Assembly: GCA_903813345.2 (NCBI GenBank)
Contig: CAIIXF020000007.1
Location: forward strand, 6,639,730-6,703,729
Origin: Owenia fusiformis
Lineage: Eukaryota > Annelida > Polychaeta > Sabellida > Oweniidae
Direction: 5' to 3'
Length of the DNA: 64,000 bases
The notes under the pieces are model-generated. The model saw only the letters and a program-made list of their open reading frames with translations. It was not told where the DNA came from and made no database searches. Positions 37,043 through 49,339 of the stretch are shown one piece after another; positions within the stretch are counted from its first letter, which is position 1; the number at the start of each line of letters is the position of its first letter. A program made the translations under genes and the position numbers.

Positions 37043-38121
37043 AGCTGTGACGGAGCAGCTTTAACTGTGAACTACGTGAAGAATTTAAGATGCAAATTAT
37101 ATCTTTTAAAAGTACCCTTAGAAGAGAGAACGTCACAAATCACTTTCCTAAATTATGACAAGTAGTCTCTTGGAGATCTGGGGTAATGTAAATCTAAGAT
37201 ATAAAAACGACAACGGAGGTTTGTACTGAAACCAACATGAATCAACATGGTGTAAACTAAACATAATATTTCACAGACACAGACATCCTGCATTCCGACA
37301 GATGTATAACCTTTTACCACATAATATTACTGTACATAAGATGATCCCAATACAGATTTAATTTGTATTTATTTGAAATTCATGAAATTCATTGTTTTGC
37401 ATAGACTAAAATGATAAAAAAGTCTTGGTAAACGTGCTGCACTGTAAAACCTGTTTTAATGAATATCTTTCTCTAGTGAACACCTTTTCTTATCAAATAT
37501 TCCCCTGACTTCTGTATGAAATTGCCTGAAGGAAGTGAACATCTACCAACTGGGAACACATTTTTGGACTCCATATGTGTTCACTGTACACATGTTTTAC
37601 TGTAGTTGCATCAGATAGCCATAACTCTTATTCAAATAAAGAACGATCTTAAAATCAAATTTTGCATTTTCGTATTTCAAGATACACTCAACTTACCTAT
37701 ATTGGAACGACTAAAGAGGGTAGAACAATCCACATTCCATACCATCATATGTATTTAGCCTCATCTTCAGCAAATCATTTTACTTCAAATAATCAAGTTA
37801 CCGTAAAAAATGACCATGTCAGGCCGATGGATCCACAGAAGGCACTACGAAAGGGAAATACCCTATACTTAAATGAAGTTGACTATCATTTTCATGAGTT
37901 ACCATGCATAAGTTGGATTGCAGTACAAACTGAGAAAAGATGCTTAAAGAGTGGTCGTATATACATCTCAGAATTTGAATTGTGTACTTTTATTACGTTT
38001 CATTTTTCAGAATACTTTACGAGATTTGACACGCTCGCTCCTCTAACGTGTAGTTGAAAAGAGATATATTATAAATCTAAATTCTTAACGTATTTCAGAT
38101 TTGAAACTGCTCCGTCACAGC
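37043..38121. mobile_element. Possible DNA-transposon relic with 15-bp inverted ends
   Basis: GCTGTGACGGAGCAG (37,044) is the exact inverted complement of CTGCTCCGTCACAGC (about 38,107). A third copy of GCTCCGTCACAGCGGACAAA lies near 38,471. The left copy is cut immediately by the LINE tail, so the LINE probably inserted at this end. A 131-codon frame at 37,662-38,057 (+) resembles nothing I recognise and is probably fortuitous. Confidence 0.45.
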
Positions 38122-38616
38122 GGACAAAAAATCTAATTATTATTTTTTATCAAAAAAATTAAAAATACCCAATACATCAAGATATCATTAATACCTTCAG
38201 AGTTATGCTGAAAACATATGTAAATATTATCGTGTCGCTACATTGTACCATTAAAAAGAAATAAAAGAAATGGTACATTTTGGAGTATGATACTCCGACG
38301 CCGTTTTCAATAGCTTTTACTCTTAGCGTTGTTGGACTTCAAACAGAAGTTAAAGTTACCCGCAAATGATATATTCATTGCATGGAGTCAGTAATTTTCT
38401 TTGATATAGTAAAACATATGAGTAAAAAATAAATTGTGTGGATTTCCTAGTGTTTCTATGCAATATAACACGCTCCGTCACAGCGGACAAATTTTTCGAT
38501 ACCTGCCTGTGATAATTCATACTTAAGATTATACAATGTGAAGTAGCATATTCAGAATGTTTGCTTTCATGTTGATGTTTTGTTATTTCGTCAATTAAGA
38601 AAAAAATAAAAAATAC
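38122..38616. other. Non-coding stretch downstream of the last recognised acyltransferase exon
   Basis: No exon with the expected acyltransferase C-terminal motifs was found on the minus strand. The only notable item is the repeated GCTCCGTCACAGC motif near 38,471. Confidence 0.5.
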
Positions 38617-41600
38617 CTCCATATCCATTGACGCATGCAAACATCATCCAAGCGACCCCTATTGACCAAACAGGCCTCTTTAAGGTATTGTATAGTATCT
38701 CAACGTCACCCGACCACCTTATCCCGTTCTCGCGAGATTTGCTGTATTCGCCATAAAGAACAGACATGCAACATATCACTGCTAAGCACCACCCGGCAGC
38801 TACAACTACCTTGAAATAAAAACATATCGTAGTTCATGATCATGAAATACGTGATATGACGTGACGTGTTACGTAACGCAATGTAACAGAACATACTAGG
38901 AAAGTTAAAACCGGTTAATTGTACTGACGGTCATTTTCAATGACATTAACCCTTATTAACGTTAACATAAGTGACCTAAAGGAATTACCTTTTTAATTTT
39001 CGCCTTAGAATGCGTGTGGAAGAGGATGAAACCCGTCAACATACCCACGAGATAGGCCCCAATACGACAGTAGGGCTTCATGTACAAATCAAAAAGCCAA
39101 TCAAAATTATCTGGGTTTTCGCCACTGTAAGATGTAAATATTATAAGGTAATAAGGAGTTTAAGCTGGCAATGTTTTTCACAACCTAAACGTGAACGGAA
39201 AATATTTAAGCGATGCATTTGTATTGGCGATTTGTCATTCGTATAGGTTGGCGTTTCGATTTTGTATGCAAGCTTATAAACTCCCTATTAACGGTCATAT
39301 GTACGTCAAGGAACAAATCGTCGCAAAATGCATTCGAAGTTTAAGAGATTCGATAGAATATAAAATATGATAATGATACGTCTATCCTCTACAAACTCTT
39401 CAAGTCTGCTTACTAAAAATCAAAAACAAATATCCAAAACACTCCACCGTAAATCGAACCGTATCCCAGGATTACCTGTGAAAAATTCTGTATTTTATAT
39501 ATGTTCAACTTACTCTGCGAAGGAATCAAATTGTATTCGATTTATTAAATTGAATGATTGATCAACTAATTTAAATTAATACGCTAGCATGATGGTTGTA
39601 ACTCTTACGTTTGTCCTATCATCCAGTTCTTATGTTCTAATATCCCTGTAGTAATAAATTGGGCAACAAATAGTACCAGCCAAATTATCAGCCCAATTAG
39701 TGGATACCTGTGTAAAAGAATCAAATCATATAATTAATAAGGCCAAGAAAAACAGTGCGTTTATAGTCCCCGTGCGGGTGGGATACTTGGATAAAATTAG
39801 ACCAAGACGAACCAGTGGATTCTCTGCTATCAAACATATAGTATTGCATGGAAATTGAAAAAATTTTCTTATTCATACGCATAACCCATTTAAAAACATA
39901 CACTGTCTCTTTTTAATGTCAATCAATTCTATTGTAGGTGATCATCAATGAAAAGTATCAAATAGATAACAACTCATTTTCGAGAGAGTTCAAATACTTT
40001 TTTCGCCTGGTGACAAGAAACAAAATGTTTCAAGGCATTATTACTTGATTACCACGTTTGAAAATCTGAGCTTAAACTACTCGACCGCATGGACACAATT
40101 TGTTGAAACTTACATGTATAATGGAATAATGATTAAGGGAGATATGATGAAGAACTGCATGTCATTGGCGAGATACCACGAATGCCCAATACACTGGAAG
40201 GAAATATAGTGAATTAATCTGTAAAGTAAAAACTTATTGAGATAAATAATTAAGATAATGTCTCTGAAAGAAGAGTAAATAATAAACTCTAACTCATAGT
40301 AAACTCTCTTTTCTAGACGAATGGTTAATTTTGGAATGGATTCTGGTTAGGCCTAGGTATAACTGAACAACGATGCTTTTTGGTTAGCATCTTTTGTCTA
40401 CAATTAAAACAAAATTCATGTCTTACCATCCTTCGAGTATTTACAATATTATTGATATATAGTAGATTTGTCCACCAATTGTCCCGGCAATTATGAGGCC
40501 GTATGCTCTCAGAAACCGGTGAATCGAACTGGCGGTTCCAAAAAGGACCGCTACCCATATAAGGAAACACCGTTGCAAATATCATCACACACATCATATA
40601 GAGGGGAGTTAGCCTACAAAATGGTATGTCGTGACTGGTGAATATCATTTGATATTCCCGTGACTTTCATTGAATATCGCTTGTTATTTTTAGTCAATAG
40701 ATTAGATGCGAGTAGAAATAATCTTGATTTACGTCATTAAATATTCAAAATTCAGTCAAAGCGATGACATATTTGAAATCTGCATGTAAAAGTACATCAA
40801 GAAATATGGTTTCGAAAATTGTCTATCAACTTTGAAAATTAAATTTTTTTTGAAAATGTGACTTCTTGTTCGGGTTGATTCCCCATAGACCCCATGTTAC
40901 AAAATCACAAAAAGTGAATTATCTTTTCTTGTATTGGACAGATAGGATTTTCTTTTACTGGACATGTTTTAATTTGCATAACTATTAGATACATAAGGGT
41001 TATATGAAAATTGAACCACGCAAATAGATGTAATTTAAGTTAAAGGGAACTTTCTACTATACCCGCCATGCTATCTGACCCGAACGAGCCACCTGGTGGT
41101 GAATCTGGTAACTACCTACTCGCATCTGCATTATTGTATAGGACATAGACCAATCAGAGAGTGGGGAATATGTCAGTGATATAATAACATTCAATACTTT
41201 CTCAATATTCAATATTCGCCGAAGTGAACTGACCTCCAGAATCTGTGAAAGTAGAATAGGCCCATCATTCCTGCTGACAATTTTCCACGTAGTTTATCCA
41301 ACTGCTTCAAAAACAAATACGTCACCAGTATACCACTGAAACAAACATATCGGTGTTGGCAAACTTAAATCGGAAAATGCGATACCTTCTTAGTAATTGT
41401 ACCTCAATCGTATCTGGCTGGACTCAACTCAGATGAATAAGCCTGAGTAAAACGCAATTTACCCCCAACACAAATCCGTGTTCAGTGCACATAAACTTTA
41501 CCAACACTCGATACAAGAATCGTCGAACTATATTCAGGGTCGGATCTGAGAACCAACAAGAGCGGGGGGGGCAAATTTCAGATTTAATTTAAAAAATGGG

Positions 41601-44600
41601 CCCCTAAAACCAAGTTTTGAAAAAACGCAAATACTCTACCTCATGACAAAAAACGTGTCGACTGAGAAGACAGCATTTACAATAGCTTGAAACCAGAAAC
41701 CCTTGGTCCACTTGTACGCCTGTGCTATATTTTCTGAAACATGAAAGGACAATGTTTGTCATCATGGTTGTTTCACTCAAATATGTAATATAAGTTTTTG
41801 AATTATTTGAAGTACAATACAGGATATATTCTGCTCGAGAAATTCCGTATTGGTACGAGACGAAGTCGAGTGCAAATACAGAATATCGAGAGCAGAATAT
41901 ATCTAGTATTGCACTTCAAATCATTCTATAACGTTTTTATCTTGTGATCCTCTGTATTGCTACTGAGAATGTCCCCTCAGTACCAGCAATATCTTCTGTA
42001 ATGCGACGGAGATACAATACAGATTGGTACAGCACAAGAACTGACCAATCAGATGGCTTCATTTTACAGATCATACGATAAATTTGTTTATTTCACCTTG
42101 AGTTCTCTTTCGATAAAACCAATGCGAGTGAACAGCATGCCATAACTGTGATGTCAGTAATTTAGGATGAAAAATATGCTTTGAAGTTTGATCCCTATAG
42201 ATGCAACCAGAAAACGGAATATACTCACGCGTTGTTGGTCCCGCCGGAAGAATGAATCCCATAATGTAGGTATGTCCCAGAATTACCCAACTCATACTAA
42301 GGAACCTTACTCCATTCAGACAGGTCAGCGTTCCCTTTCCTTGCGACGTATTAAGGACTTTGGGTAAATTGGTGTATACAGAGAACGATGTGACGATCTT
42401 CATAAATATATCTGGAAATTCAAACATATACTTCAAATGGGATTATTTTTGGTAGCAAATTTTATGACTGCATCTTTTAGTAATAACACATCTAACTATG
42501 TTCAGTAGTTCTTTATATCAGTTATGTCCTGAGCTTCAAATATTACATTTTGGTTCCTACTTTTATATTCACTCTAACCTTTTCCTTTGGAATTTGCAAC
42601 CGATTGTTGGGATTCATTCTGTAGTGATCCAAAGCTGTTTCCATTTTTCATCAGCTCTGCAGAGCTACCACTTTTCCCGAAGTCGCCATTACTTTCCGTC
42701 AATGTAAACACGGGGTTATCTACTCCTGGCTGCATGTGTGCTAACTGACGCTTACGTTTGAAGTATGCTCCAAAATTGTGCACAATGATATCAATAAGAG
42801 TGCAACTGATGAGGATGAAACCGAAGAAACAGAGAATAACGCTGAAAACAAAAGGGTTAAATCAAGCTAGCGTCGTAATTCCATAATTCTATTTGTCAAT
42901 GTAGTTCAGACAACGACTGATACTTGCTTATCGCTGAATTCTAACGTTTAAAAACTGAGAAAATGATAACATCAATGAAAAACTAACAACCAAAAGAGTG
43001 AATGATACAGAGTTTGATACATGGTAAAATGCAGACTGGTGTAAAACTAAAAAGACTGCTCCTTACAATCCAGCTACGGCACTTGGGTCTTCCCACATAG
43101 AATGCTGCTCATCACAATGTGACTCCTTTACTTTGAAACCCAACACTTCCAAGTAATCTGCAACAAAGCCAATTGAAGGAGCGATGGTGATATATACATA
43201 TGTAGTAATTTTTATACATGTTGAAGCGGGGTGCATTAAAAACTAAAAATAATTACCTTGAAACTGATCGCAGACTCATAATGTCCAAGTACAGAAGTAC
43301 AACCAAGCGATATTTAAGGCATACATTATTTTCAAGCTTGCTTTTTGGTGATTGTATTGGACTTACATTTCCCTTCATAAGTTTGGGAAAATTTGAAGTA
43401 TTTTTCAAATCGGCAAATTCAGGCTTTAATGAGTGATCCGAAATGGGTCTTCTGATTACCAAACTTAGGACCGAGACTGTATATTTTACCTGTTTCAAGG
43501 ATTTTAAGGTCCACATCGGAACAGGAACTTGGTACGCACAAACCCCAATAAATACTTACAGGCTGAAAAAAGTAACTGAAGTACATATTAATCCGAAAAG
43601 ATCAAACACCTTCAGTCTTAACAAAATCTGGATTTTAACAATGAATATTAAACAATGTAGGATTCCCGGATTCCAACGATCTTCCGTTACCTAGCCTGGA
43701 ACATTTCAGTAATGATATTTCTGTAAAGGTCACCTTTTGGCGCAAGTATCTAGTCTGTATACTAGTATAGTATAGTGTGTACTAGTATTATGGTAATTTT
43801 TAAACTTCTTTGGCTGTACTAGTCTTCAAAATATGAGTAATATTGTTACCAAATTGTTCCATGCCGAGCAACGTTCATGCTAATATAAATCAACGAGTGC
43901 ACATCATTACATTCAAAAGTGATACACCCTGAGAGGGAAGGACTGAGAACGAAACGCGATACGACAAGATGTTTTAGATATCATATTTGGAGGTACATAT
44001 GGAATGTAATAAAATGATAATGACATACCGCATCTTGTATGCTGACTAGAGCCGTGCAGAACTTCCCATTAAACAAGGCAGATTTGGGCCCAACAGACTG
44101 GATTGCTAAGCATTGGTCGTAGTTACCAAACCAGTTGATGTTCCCCTGAAGTATACCACCACCGGGCTTTCCAGATGCATCAAACACTATAAGCAAATCG
44201 AGGCAATATTTCTAATTTATCTTGTCCCTTTTTGTTCATCTTTTTGTTTGGAACTGGATGCATAGCTTGCTGGAAATGTTGCAACACAAACTTGTCCCTC
44301 TCTTACACTCTCTCGCGGGTATCTTCGTGTGTATCATGAGAAATCATGGCCTTCTATTAGCTTCACACTTGTATGATATTTCTGGTTGACGACAGAATGA
44401 TATGATGAGTATCAGAATGCTTCTTGTGTGTTTACCCAAAAACATCCATTCCGTTTACACCTACGGCAAAATAAAATCGATTTCTTCTCGTAGCGCTTAC
44501 TTACTTTCAAATGCCCATTGCTTTCCCTCTGCTAATCCAGACCAGAACTCTAGAGTATCATTCTTGCATGTTGTTGTGATGTTTTCCATGGATGTAATAA

Positions 44601-45513
44601 CATATTCTAATCTCAAGAACAATTCAAGCGCTGCATCTATAGTTGAATTAAGAAGTTTTTCCAAGTCTTCTTTTCCATCGTCTGCATCCTGTAGCTCAGC
44701 CTTTTCACTTTGGGGCATATCGTGGAGATTCGCGGTTGGTGTTCCACCAAGGACTTTTGCGATGTCATCTTCGGGTAGTACATTCCGGAGTATATTTATC
44801 AATGGATTTGTTCGCAGAACATGATTATTACTTTTAAGAGCCTGTGTCTGTTTCAACAGATAACTGTACTTCGACATTGATATAATATTCGTCAGTAATT
44901 GTTGTTGTCTTCGAAATTGTTGTTGCTGCTGTTTATGTTGTTGCTGTCCGGCGGACGCCTGTTGGGGAATGTCAACGTCACCATCATTGTTAAGATCAGC
45001 CTCCATCCCAGGGAACACATTATTACTACCTCCATCTTGTCTTCTACTGGTTCCATGACCTATAACCAAATTGCCATGCTGGTCATATAAATTCATCCTA
45101 CAATGTGTATTTATGTATACAATATGTATATTTGAGGGCGTTCCTCCATCCCAGTGCAGGCAGCCTGTGGCTCGGATACGCTAAATAATTTTTGGAATAG
45201 AACACGTGCATGTAGGTAGTTTTATTTCCAACATATGTCTGACCATATTTTGATAAATATTTTTGCACTTTTTTGCAGAATATCAATGATGCACTTCTTA
45301 TCTTATAGAAATCTTCTTAGTATTTCAATAACAACAACAACGCAGTTTTTTCTTTCAATATTCAAAATGTAGTCAGTCTGGTCTCGTCTTTGGATTAGCC
45401 CTCTTTAAGATTTAGTAATCGCAAAAATTGTTATACTTACTCTGATAGGTGAATGTCTCCGCTATTACAAATGTGTATACCAAAAGAATAAGAATCCTAT
45501 AAATCAAATACAT
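38617..45513 (-). CDS. NRF-6-like (nose resistant to fluoxetine) membrane acyltransferase, 3' end missing
   Basis: Exons, minus strand, in order: 45441-45513, 44505-45164, 44029-44186, 43490-43562, 43067-43157, 42579-42841, 42229-42411, 41640-41733, 41234-41335, 40427-40613, 40115-40193 (or 40114), 39609-39707, 38989-39124, 38617-38809. They give about 797 codons with consistent phases. A signal peptide (LILLVYTFVIAE) comes first, then a Gln-rich stretch, then the extracellular NRF domain: WAFEMFDASGKPGGG, NYDQCLAI and CVPSSCS. The multi-pass acyltransferase-3 domain follows: LNGVRFLSMSWVILGHTY, SVDTFFVMSG, FHRFWRLTPLY, WYLANDMQFF, YCRIGAYLVGML and ACVNGYGG. The family comprises putative acyl transferases of the ER or plasma membrane, known from C. 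elegans nrf-6; the substrate is unknown. The expected final helices (LSRLTYCAYLVHP-like) are not in the window. The start of exon 2 is uncertain: 45164 keeps phase, while 45097 has a better acceptor but breaks it. Confidence 0.9.
39151..39287 (+). mobile_element. ~135-bp MITE, copy 1
   Basis: The termini are GGAGTTTAAGC..and..GCTTATAAACTCCCTA. The interior (CACAACCTAAACGTGAACGG, TATAGGTTGGCGTTTCGAT) matches the inverted copy at 58,915-59,047. It lies in an acyltransferase intron, about 27 bp upstream of the exon beginning at 39,124. Confidence 0.85.
40704..41110 (+). repeat. Dispersed repeat, copy 1
   Basis: This ~400-bp segment begins GAAATAATCTTGATTTACGTC. It contains CAAAAAGTGAATTATCTTTTC and TTTTCTTTTACTGGACAT and ends near CACCTGGTGGTGAA. 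Other copies are at 49,838-50,245 and 56,692-57,290. It lies in an acyltransferase intron and is of unknown class. Confidence 0.85.
41535..41632 (+). mobile_element. Partial GGCGGATC-type MITE
   Basis: CAGGGTCGGATCTGAGAACC followed by a G-tract matches the left end of the MITE at 56,771. The right end is not evident. It sits just downstream of the acyltransferase exon at 41,640-41,733. Confidence 0.6.
41808..41923. repeat. Imperfect inverted repeat (hairpin MITE-like)
   Basis: The left arm TGAAGTACAATACAGGATAT and its continuation (ATTCTGCTCGAGAAATTC) are mirrored by a right arm ending ATTGCACTTCA, with GAGAGCAGAATATATCTAG. It is intronic and no coding is visible. Confidence 0.75.
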
Positions 45514-46550
45514 TTTCCAAATCTCTTTCCATCATAAAGAATCCTATCCTTTATTAAAGATGCATCCGGTCTATATTCATCTACAACAATGTTTATTGGT
45601 ACATATATACTTTTAATGAGTCAACATATGCAAATGATTTAATATTATCTTTTCTTATAAAACATTTTATATTTATGTCAACAGCTTCGTATCTTAACTG
45701 AAGGGTGCTCAACTATCTCTTCTATAAGATAAGACGTCCTACTATTCGTTTGCTCCCATTTTTGAAGCCATACAAATACAATATGTGCCACCCAGACTAA
45801 AATGATTTTATAAATGTTTTTTACTAGACACTGTGTACTATGACTACTTTCTTAACACATTCTTTTAATTCAAAGGATATAGAAAGCGTATTTTTAAAGA
45901 ACGGTTGATAATATCAATTGGTTTGCTAAATGAATGAAAAAGATGCGAAACAGAAAACATCCTTTCGTGACTAGCACTGATTAGAACTTTACCCCATTAC
46001 TTCCTCAAATCCCCATAAATGGAATGTTTTCTTGTATTTATCATCAAATGAGAGAAAATGTAAGAGGTACGGCTGATAATAAGCACTGTATATTACTCGT
46101 GTTAGTCTATAGACAAAAAATTATAAATACTTAACCATATGATGATGTTATAATGTCATATCTACAACAACAAAAATGATGTCATGATTTTAAGTTTATT
46201 TTCACAACATGTGATTATGCATATAGTATGTACATGGTAAAGTGTTGTGAACATTTTTCATTTAAATTAAATATGTAAAATCTTCTATTGATGTATTTAG
46301 ATATCAAAGATTTTCATTTAAAAGTTCCTGATATGATAAGACTTGCAGCAAGCGTCTACGACACCCACCAACCATTACATGTATCTAACCAAAACGAAAT
46401 GTATTTGGAGAAATGCACGTTGATTGTGAAAATGGGCATGTGTTGTAAAACAACATAAACTTTACTTGAATAGCATATCTTTAAATGCATCGTTTCATTC
46501 AGAGAAATGCAGAATTTAGTCTTGCAACAATTTCCACAATTATAAATTCC
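45514..46550. other. Intergenic, no gene seen
   Basis: This AT-rich spacer lies between the start of the acyltransferase gene and the stop of the Ly6 gene, both on the minus strand. A minus-strand AATAAA near 46,190 could serve the Ly6 transcript. Nothing else was recognised. Confidence 0.5.
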
Positions 46551-49339
46551 CTAGTCATAATTTTCCTCGTCATAACTGTCATAAGCATTAGCTGCAGGAG
46601 CGTAACTGTCATCACTGTCAGTATAAGCGTATGTGGACTTTTTGTCATCTTCAGCATATGTGCGCTTGCTCTTAATCCGTAGTGCTGGGGGACTGTTATA
46701 GTTACATCTGTCCCCGGCACAGAAGCACCATAGGGCTCCTTGTTGGTAGTGGCAACCTAATTTGTCGGGGTTTACGCCATAAGCTCCTTGGTAGCAGCCC
46801 CTATATACCTCTGTAAAGATAAAAAGGATTTTCCTCGTGAGGAACTTACAAAGCGTAAATATGACAGACTGTCACAACCAGGCAAATGGTTGCAAAATTG
46901 AGACAGTTTGTTACAGATGTTGATTGTTGACCGCTAACCGCTGATCGCCGACATCGGTTACGAAAACGTTGGCTATAACAACATATCACCACTTCTTGTT
47001 GGTAACATAGAAACTCAAATTGTGCTCGTATTGTAGCTTCATGTTACAGATGACATAGATACACAAAATGTCTTTGATATTATATCATATAAACATGTGC
47101 TTTAAGATAAGATATATTACAGAAAAGTAATATTGTCATTATATCGCGTGACATGCTATGCTAAAGTCATAGTATACTTCACGTATACGTCTTCCTCATG
47201 CATATTCATTTACCACACTCCCTCCAAATCACTGGCAACATTTTATAAAAATAACTCTCCATTAGACTACTTATCAAAGACTATTTACCAAACATTTGAA
47301 GGGAAGTGCACATCAATCAAAATACTGCCTCATAAGAAGGACGTCTATCTCAGACGTCCTTGCTCATACGTTGTATGATCCACAGGAAAGAGAAATGATT
47401 GGTCACACTTACGTCCATTTTTGTTTCTCCTAATGTAGCAGTTGCTCTCGCACTTCCAGTCATCAATACCGTAATTCTGTGCCTGAGCGTATGAGAAAGG
47501 TCCGCGGCATTTATTCCAGCCTCCGTATATGTTCTTGTAGTAGGAACCAGCCTTGCTCTGCTTCATTTTGTCATCTCGCTCATCGTAGGAGCACTGGTAG
47601 CACTTCTTACCTGGTAGAATCAAAAGAGTAATGTGTTTAGCAATATTTCGTACCATCTTATTGTATGGAATGGTATCAGGTACATATATATGTATTGTGT
47701 AACGTGTATGAAAGTATACACTCCCCTCAAAAAGTTTGGCAACCTTAGCTCCCTCATTGAACTACGCGTTAAAGCCTCTTTATGTTTGAATTTCAGTTTA
47801 CATAACCTGCGAGAAAATGACAATTGATGGAAATGTAACTTGACTTCATTTCCAATGCCTCTAAATTTTCTCAACTTTTTTCCTCAATTACAATAGGTTA
47901 AAAATTGATCATAAATTTTTGAAAATCGTCATTCCCATGTAAATCCATGGGAAATGGTGGGTTCGGAGCAAATTTGATTTCAGGATATCTATCCAGTAAA
48001 AGATTCACCAAAAAATTATTTTAAAAAAAATTAATTAAATTGATATACTTTTTTGTTAAGTGTTCAGGTTACTTTATGAATGCTAAAGATACAGAGCTTC
48101 AAACATTTTTGAAAATCATTTTCGCCTCCTGTGTTATTTCAATGGAAGGAGTTTTTTTTAAATAATTTTGACTTTGAAGACCTATAACTTTTTTAAACCT
48201 GAAAAAAACGTATCAATTTTTTATTAAATAAAGTTAGCAAATTCAATTGACTACCTAACTTATATTTTTTGCAAGACTCGGATGGATGAATATTCTGTCA
48301 CATGACTTGCGGCAAACCTACCATTTCCCATTGGTTTGATTGGGAATGTCGATTTTCAAAAATTCATCAGATTTATCATCAATTTTCGACCTTGAGGATT
48401 GAGGAAAAAATTGGGAAAATTTGGAGGCATTGGAAATGAAGTTAAGTTACATTCCCATCAATATTTTAAGTGTTTTCCTCGCAGGTTCTGTAAATAAAAA
48501 TTCAAACATAGAGAGTCTTTTACACGTAGTTCAATGAGGGGGTTAAGGTTGCAAAACCTTTGGGGGGTGTGTAGTTTATCTAGGGAGAGGGGTGGACATT
48601 TCTATATCGAATATTGGGTGTATAAAACTGGTCTGTATTACCTGTATACTCTTCTTCCTCGTCTTCGTATGTATCTTGGTACTGTTTTGTTGGAACATTA
48701 TAGGAGTCAGCTTCATAGGTTGTGTCTTCATCTTCTGCATAATTTGTAGCACTGTAGGGGTCAGCATCAGCATTGTAATTGTTATTGGTATCATAGCTGT
48801 TGTCTTGTGTGTAGGTGTTGTCTGACGCATAGCTCTTGTCTGAAGCATAGCTGTTGTCTGGTGCATAGCTATCTTTTGGTGCATAGCTGTTCTCCGATGC
48901 ATAGTTATCACCATAAGAGTTGTAATTTTGATTGTTGGCATATGTACCCTGGTTGTTATAGTTATTTTGTCTGTTTTTAAGCCATTGCATTATTGGATGA
49001 CTGCCGTAACCATAGTAACGGAGGATATACGCCAATGGAGGGCGAGGTCTGTACTTTTTATTTTCGGCTTGATCTGAAGGAAAAAGTAATATGAAATGAG
49101 TTTATATCATGATACTGTTAAAGAAAATAGAGCCCTCTGTTTTAAATTATTTGGATATTCATTAAATTGCTAAATGGAATAAATTAAATATTTGAAAATA
49201 GTTTATACTTCATAAAATGTAATCTTCAGAATAGGAGGAACTAAGGACGTAATATAATAAAATACAATAGATGGCACTTACCAGCATTGATAAAAGAGAT
49301 GCAGAGAAAAACAGCGAGAATCAAAACGTATTTCTCCAT
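46551..49339 (-). CDS. Secreted UPAR/Ly6 (three-finger) domain protein with Tyr/Asp/Asn-rich segment
   Basis: Four exons, minus strand: 49282-49339, 48642-49073, 47413-47610 and 46551-46810, all joined in phase 1, encode 315 aa. Residues 1-19 are a signal peptide (MEKYVLILAVFLCISFINA). Residues ~45-160 are low complexity and hydrophilic, with repeats such as NSYASDKSYASDN and SYAPDN, ending in an acidic EDEEEEY block. Residues 167-266 carry ten cysteines in a Ly6 layout: CYQC, KCRGPF, WKCESNC, RGCY, LGC, WCFC and the closing DRCN. The tail (267-315) is again Tyr/Asp-rich and lacks the hydrophobic GPI signal common in Ly6 proteins, so secretion is inferred. Family members are extracellular ligands or receptor modulators. 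The Tyr/acidic segments suggest a matrix, adhesive or mineral-binding role, which is inference only. Confidence 0.85.
47717..48573. mobile_element. ~857-bp element with ~230-bp terminal inverted repeats
   Basis: The left end TACACTCCCCTCAAAAAGTT and right end AACCTTTGGGGGGTGTGTA are inverted. Similarity continues through CTCATTGAACTACG, TATGTTTGAATTT, AACCTGCGAG, CATTTCCAATGCCTC and CCCATGG-like blocks. It sits wholly in intron 2 of the Ly6 gene. It encodes no transposase and may be flanked by TA. Confidence 0.85.

Noticed and set aside
37662-38057. 131-codon plus-strand open frame
   Set aside because: No recognisable domain; it lies inside a probable transposon relic and lacks supporting splice or polyadenylation context.
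44402-44824. 140-codon plus-strand open frame
   Set aside because: It is antisense to exon 2 of the acyltransferase gene, which is supported by consistent phases and family motifs.
45097-45097. Acceptor TTGTAG at 45098-45099 as the start of acyltransferase exon 2
   Set aside because: It is a better-looking acceptor, but it would join exon 1 out of frame with an immediate stop. The acceptor at 45164 keeps the frame, so I used it while noting the doubt.
48576-48941. 121-codon minus-strand frame rich in Met/Thr
   Set aside because: It is a shifted frame of the Tyr/Asp/Asn-rich exon of the Ly6 gene, whose own frame is fixed by splice phase and the signal peptide.
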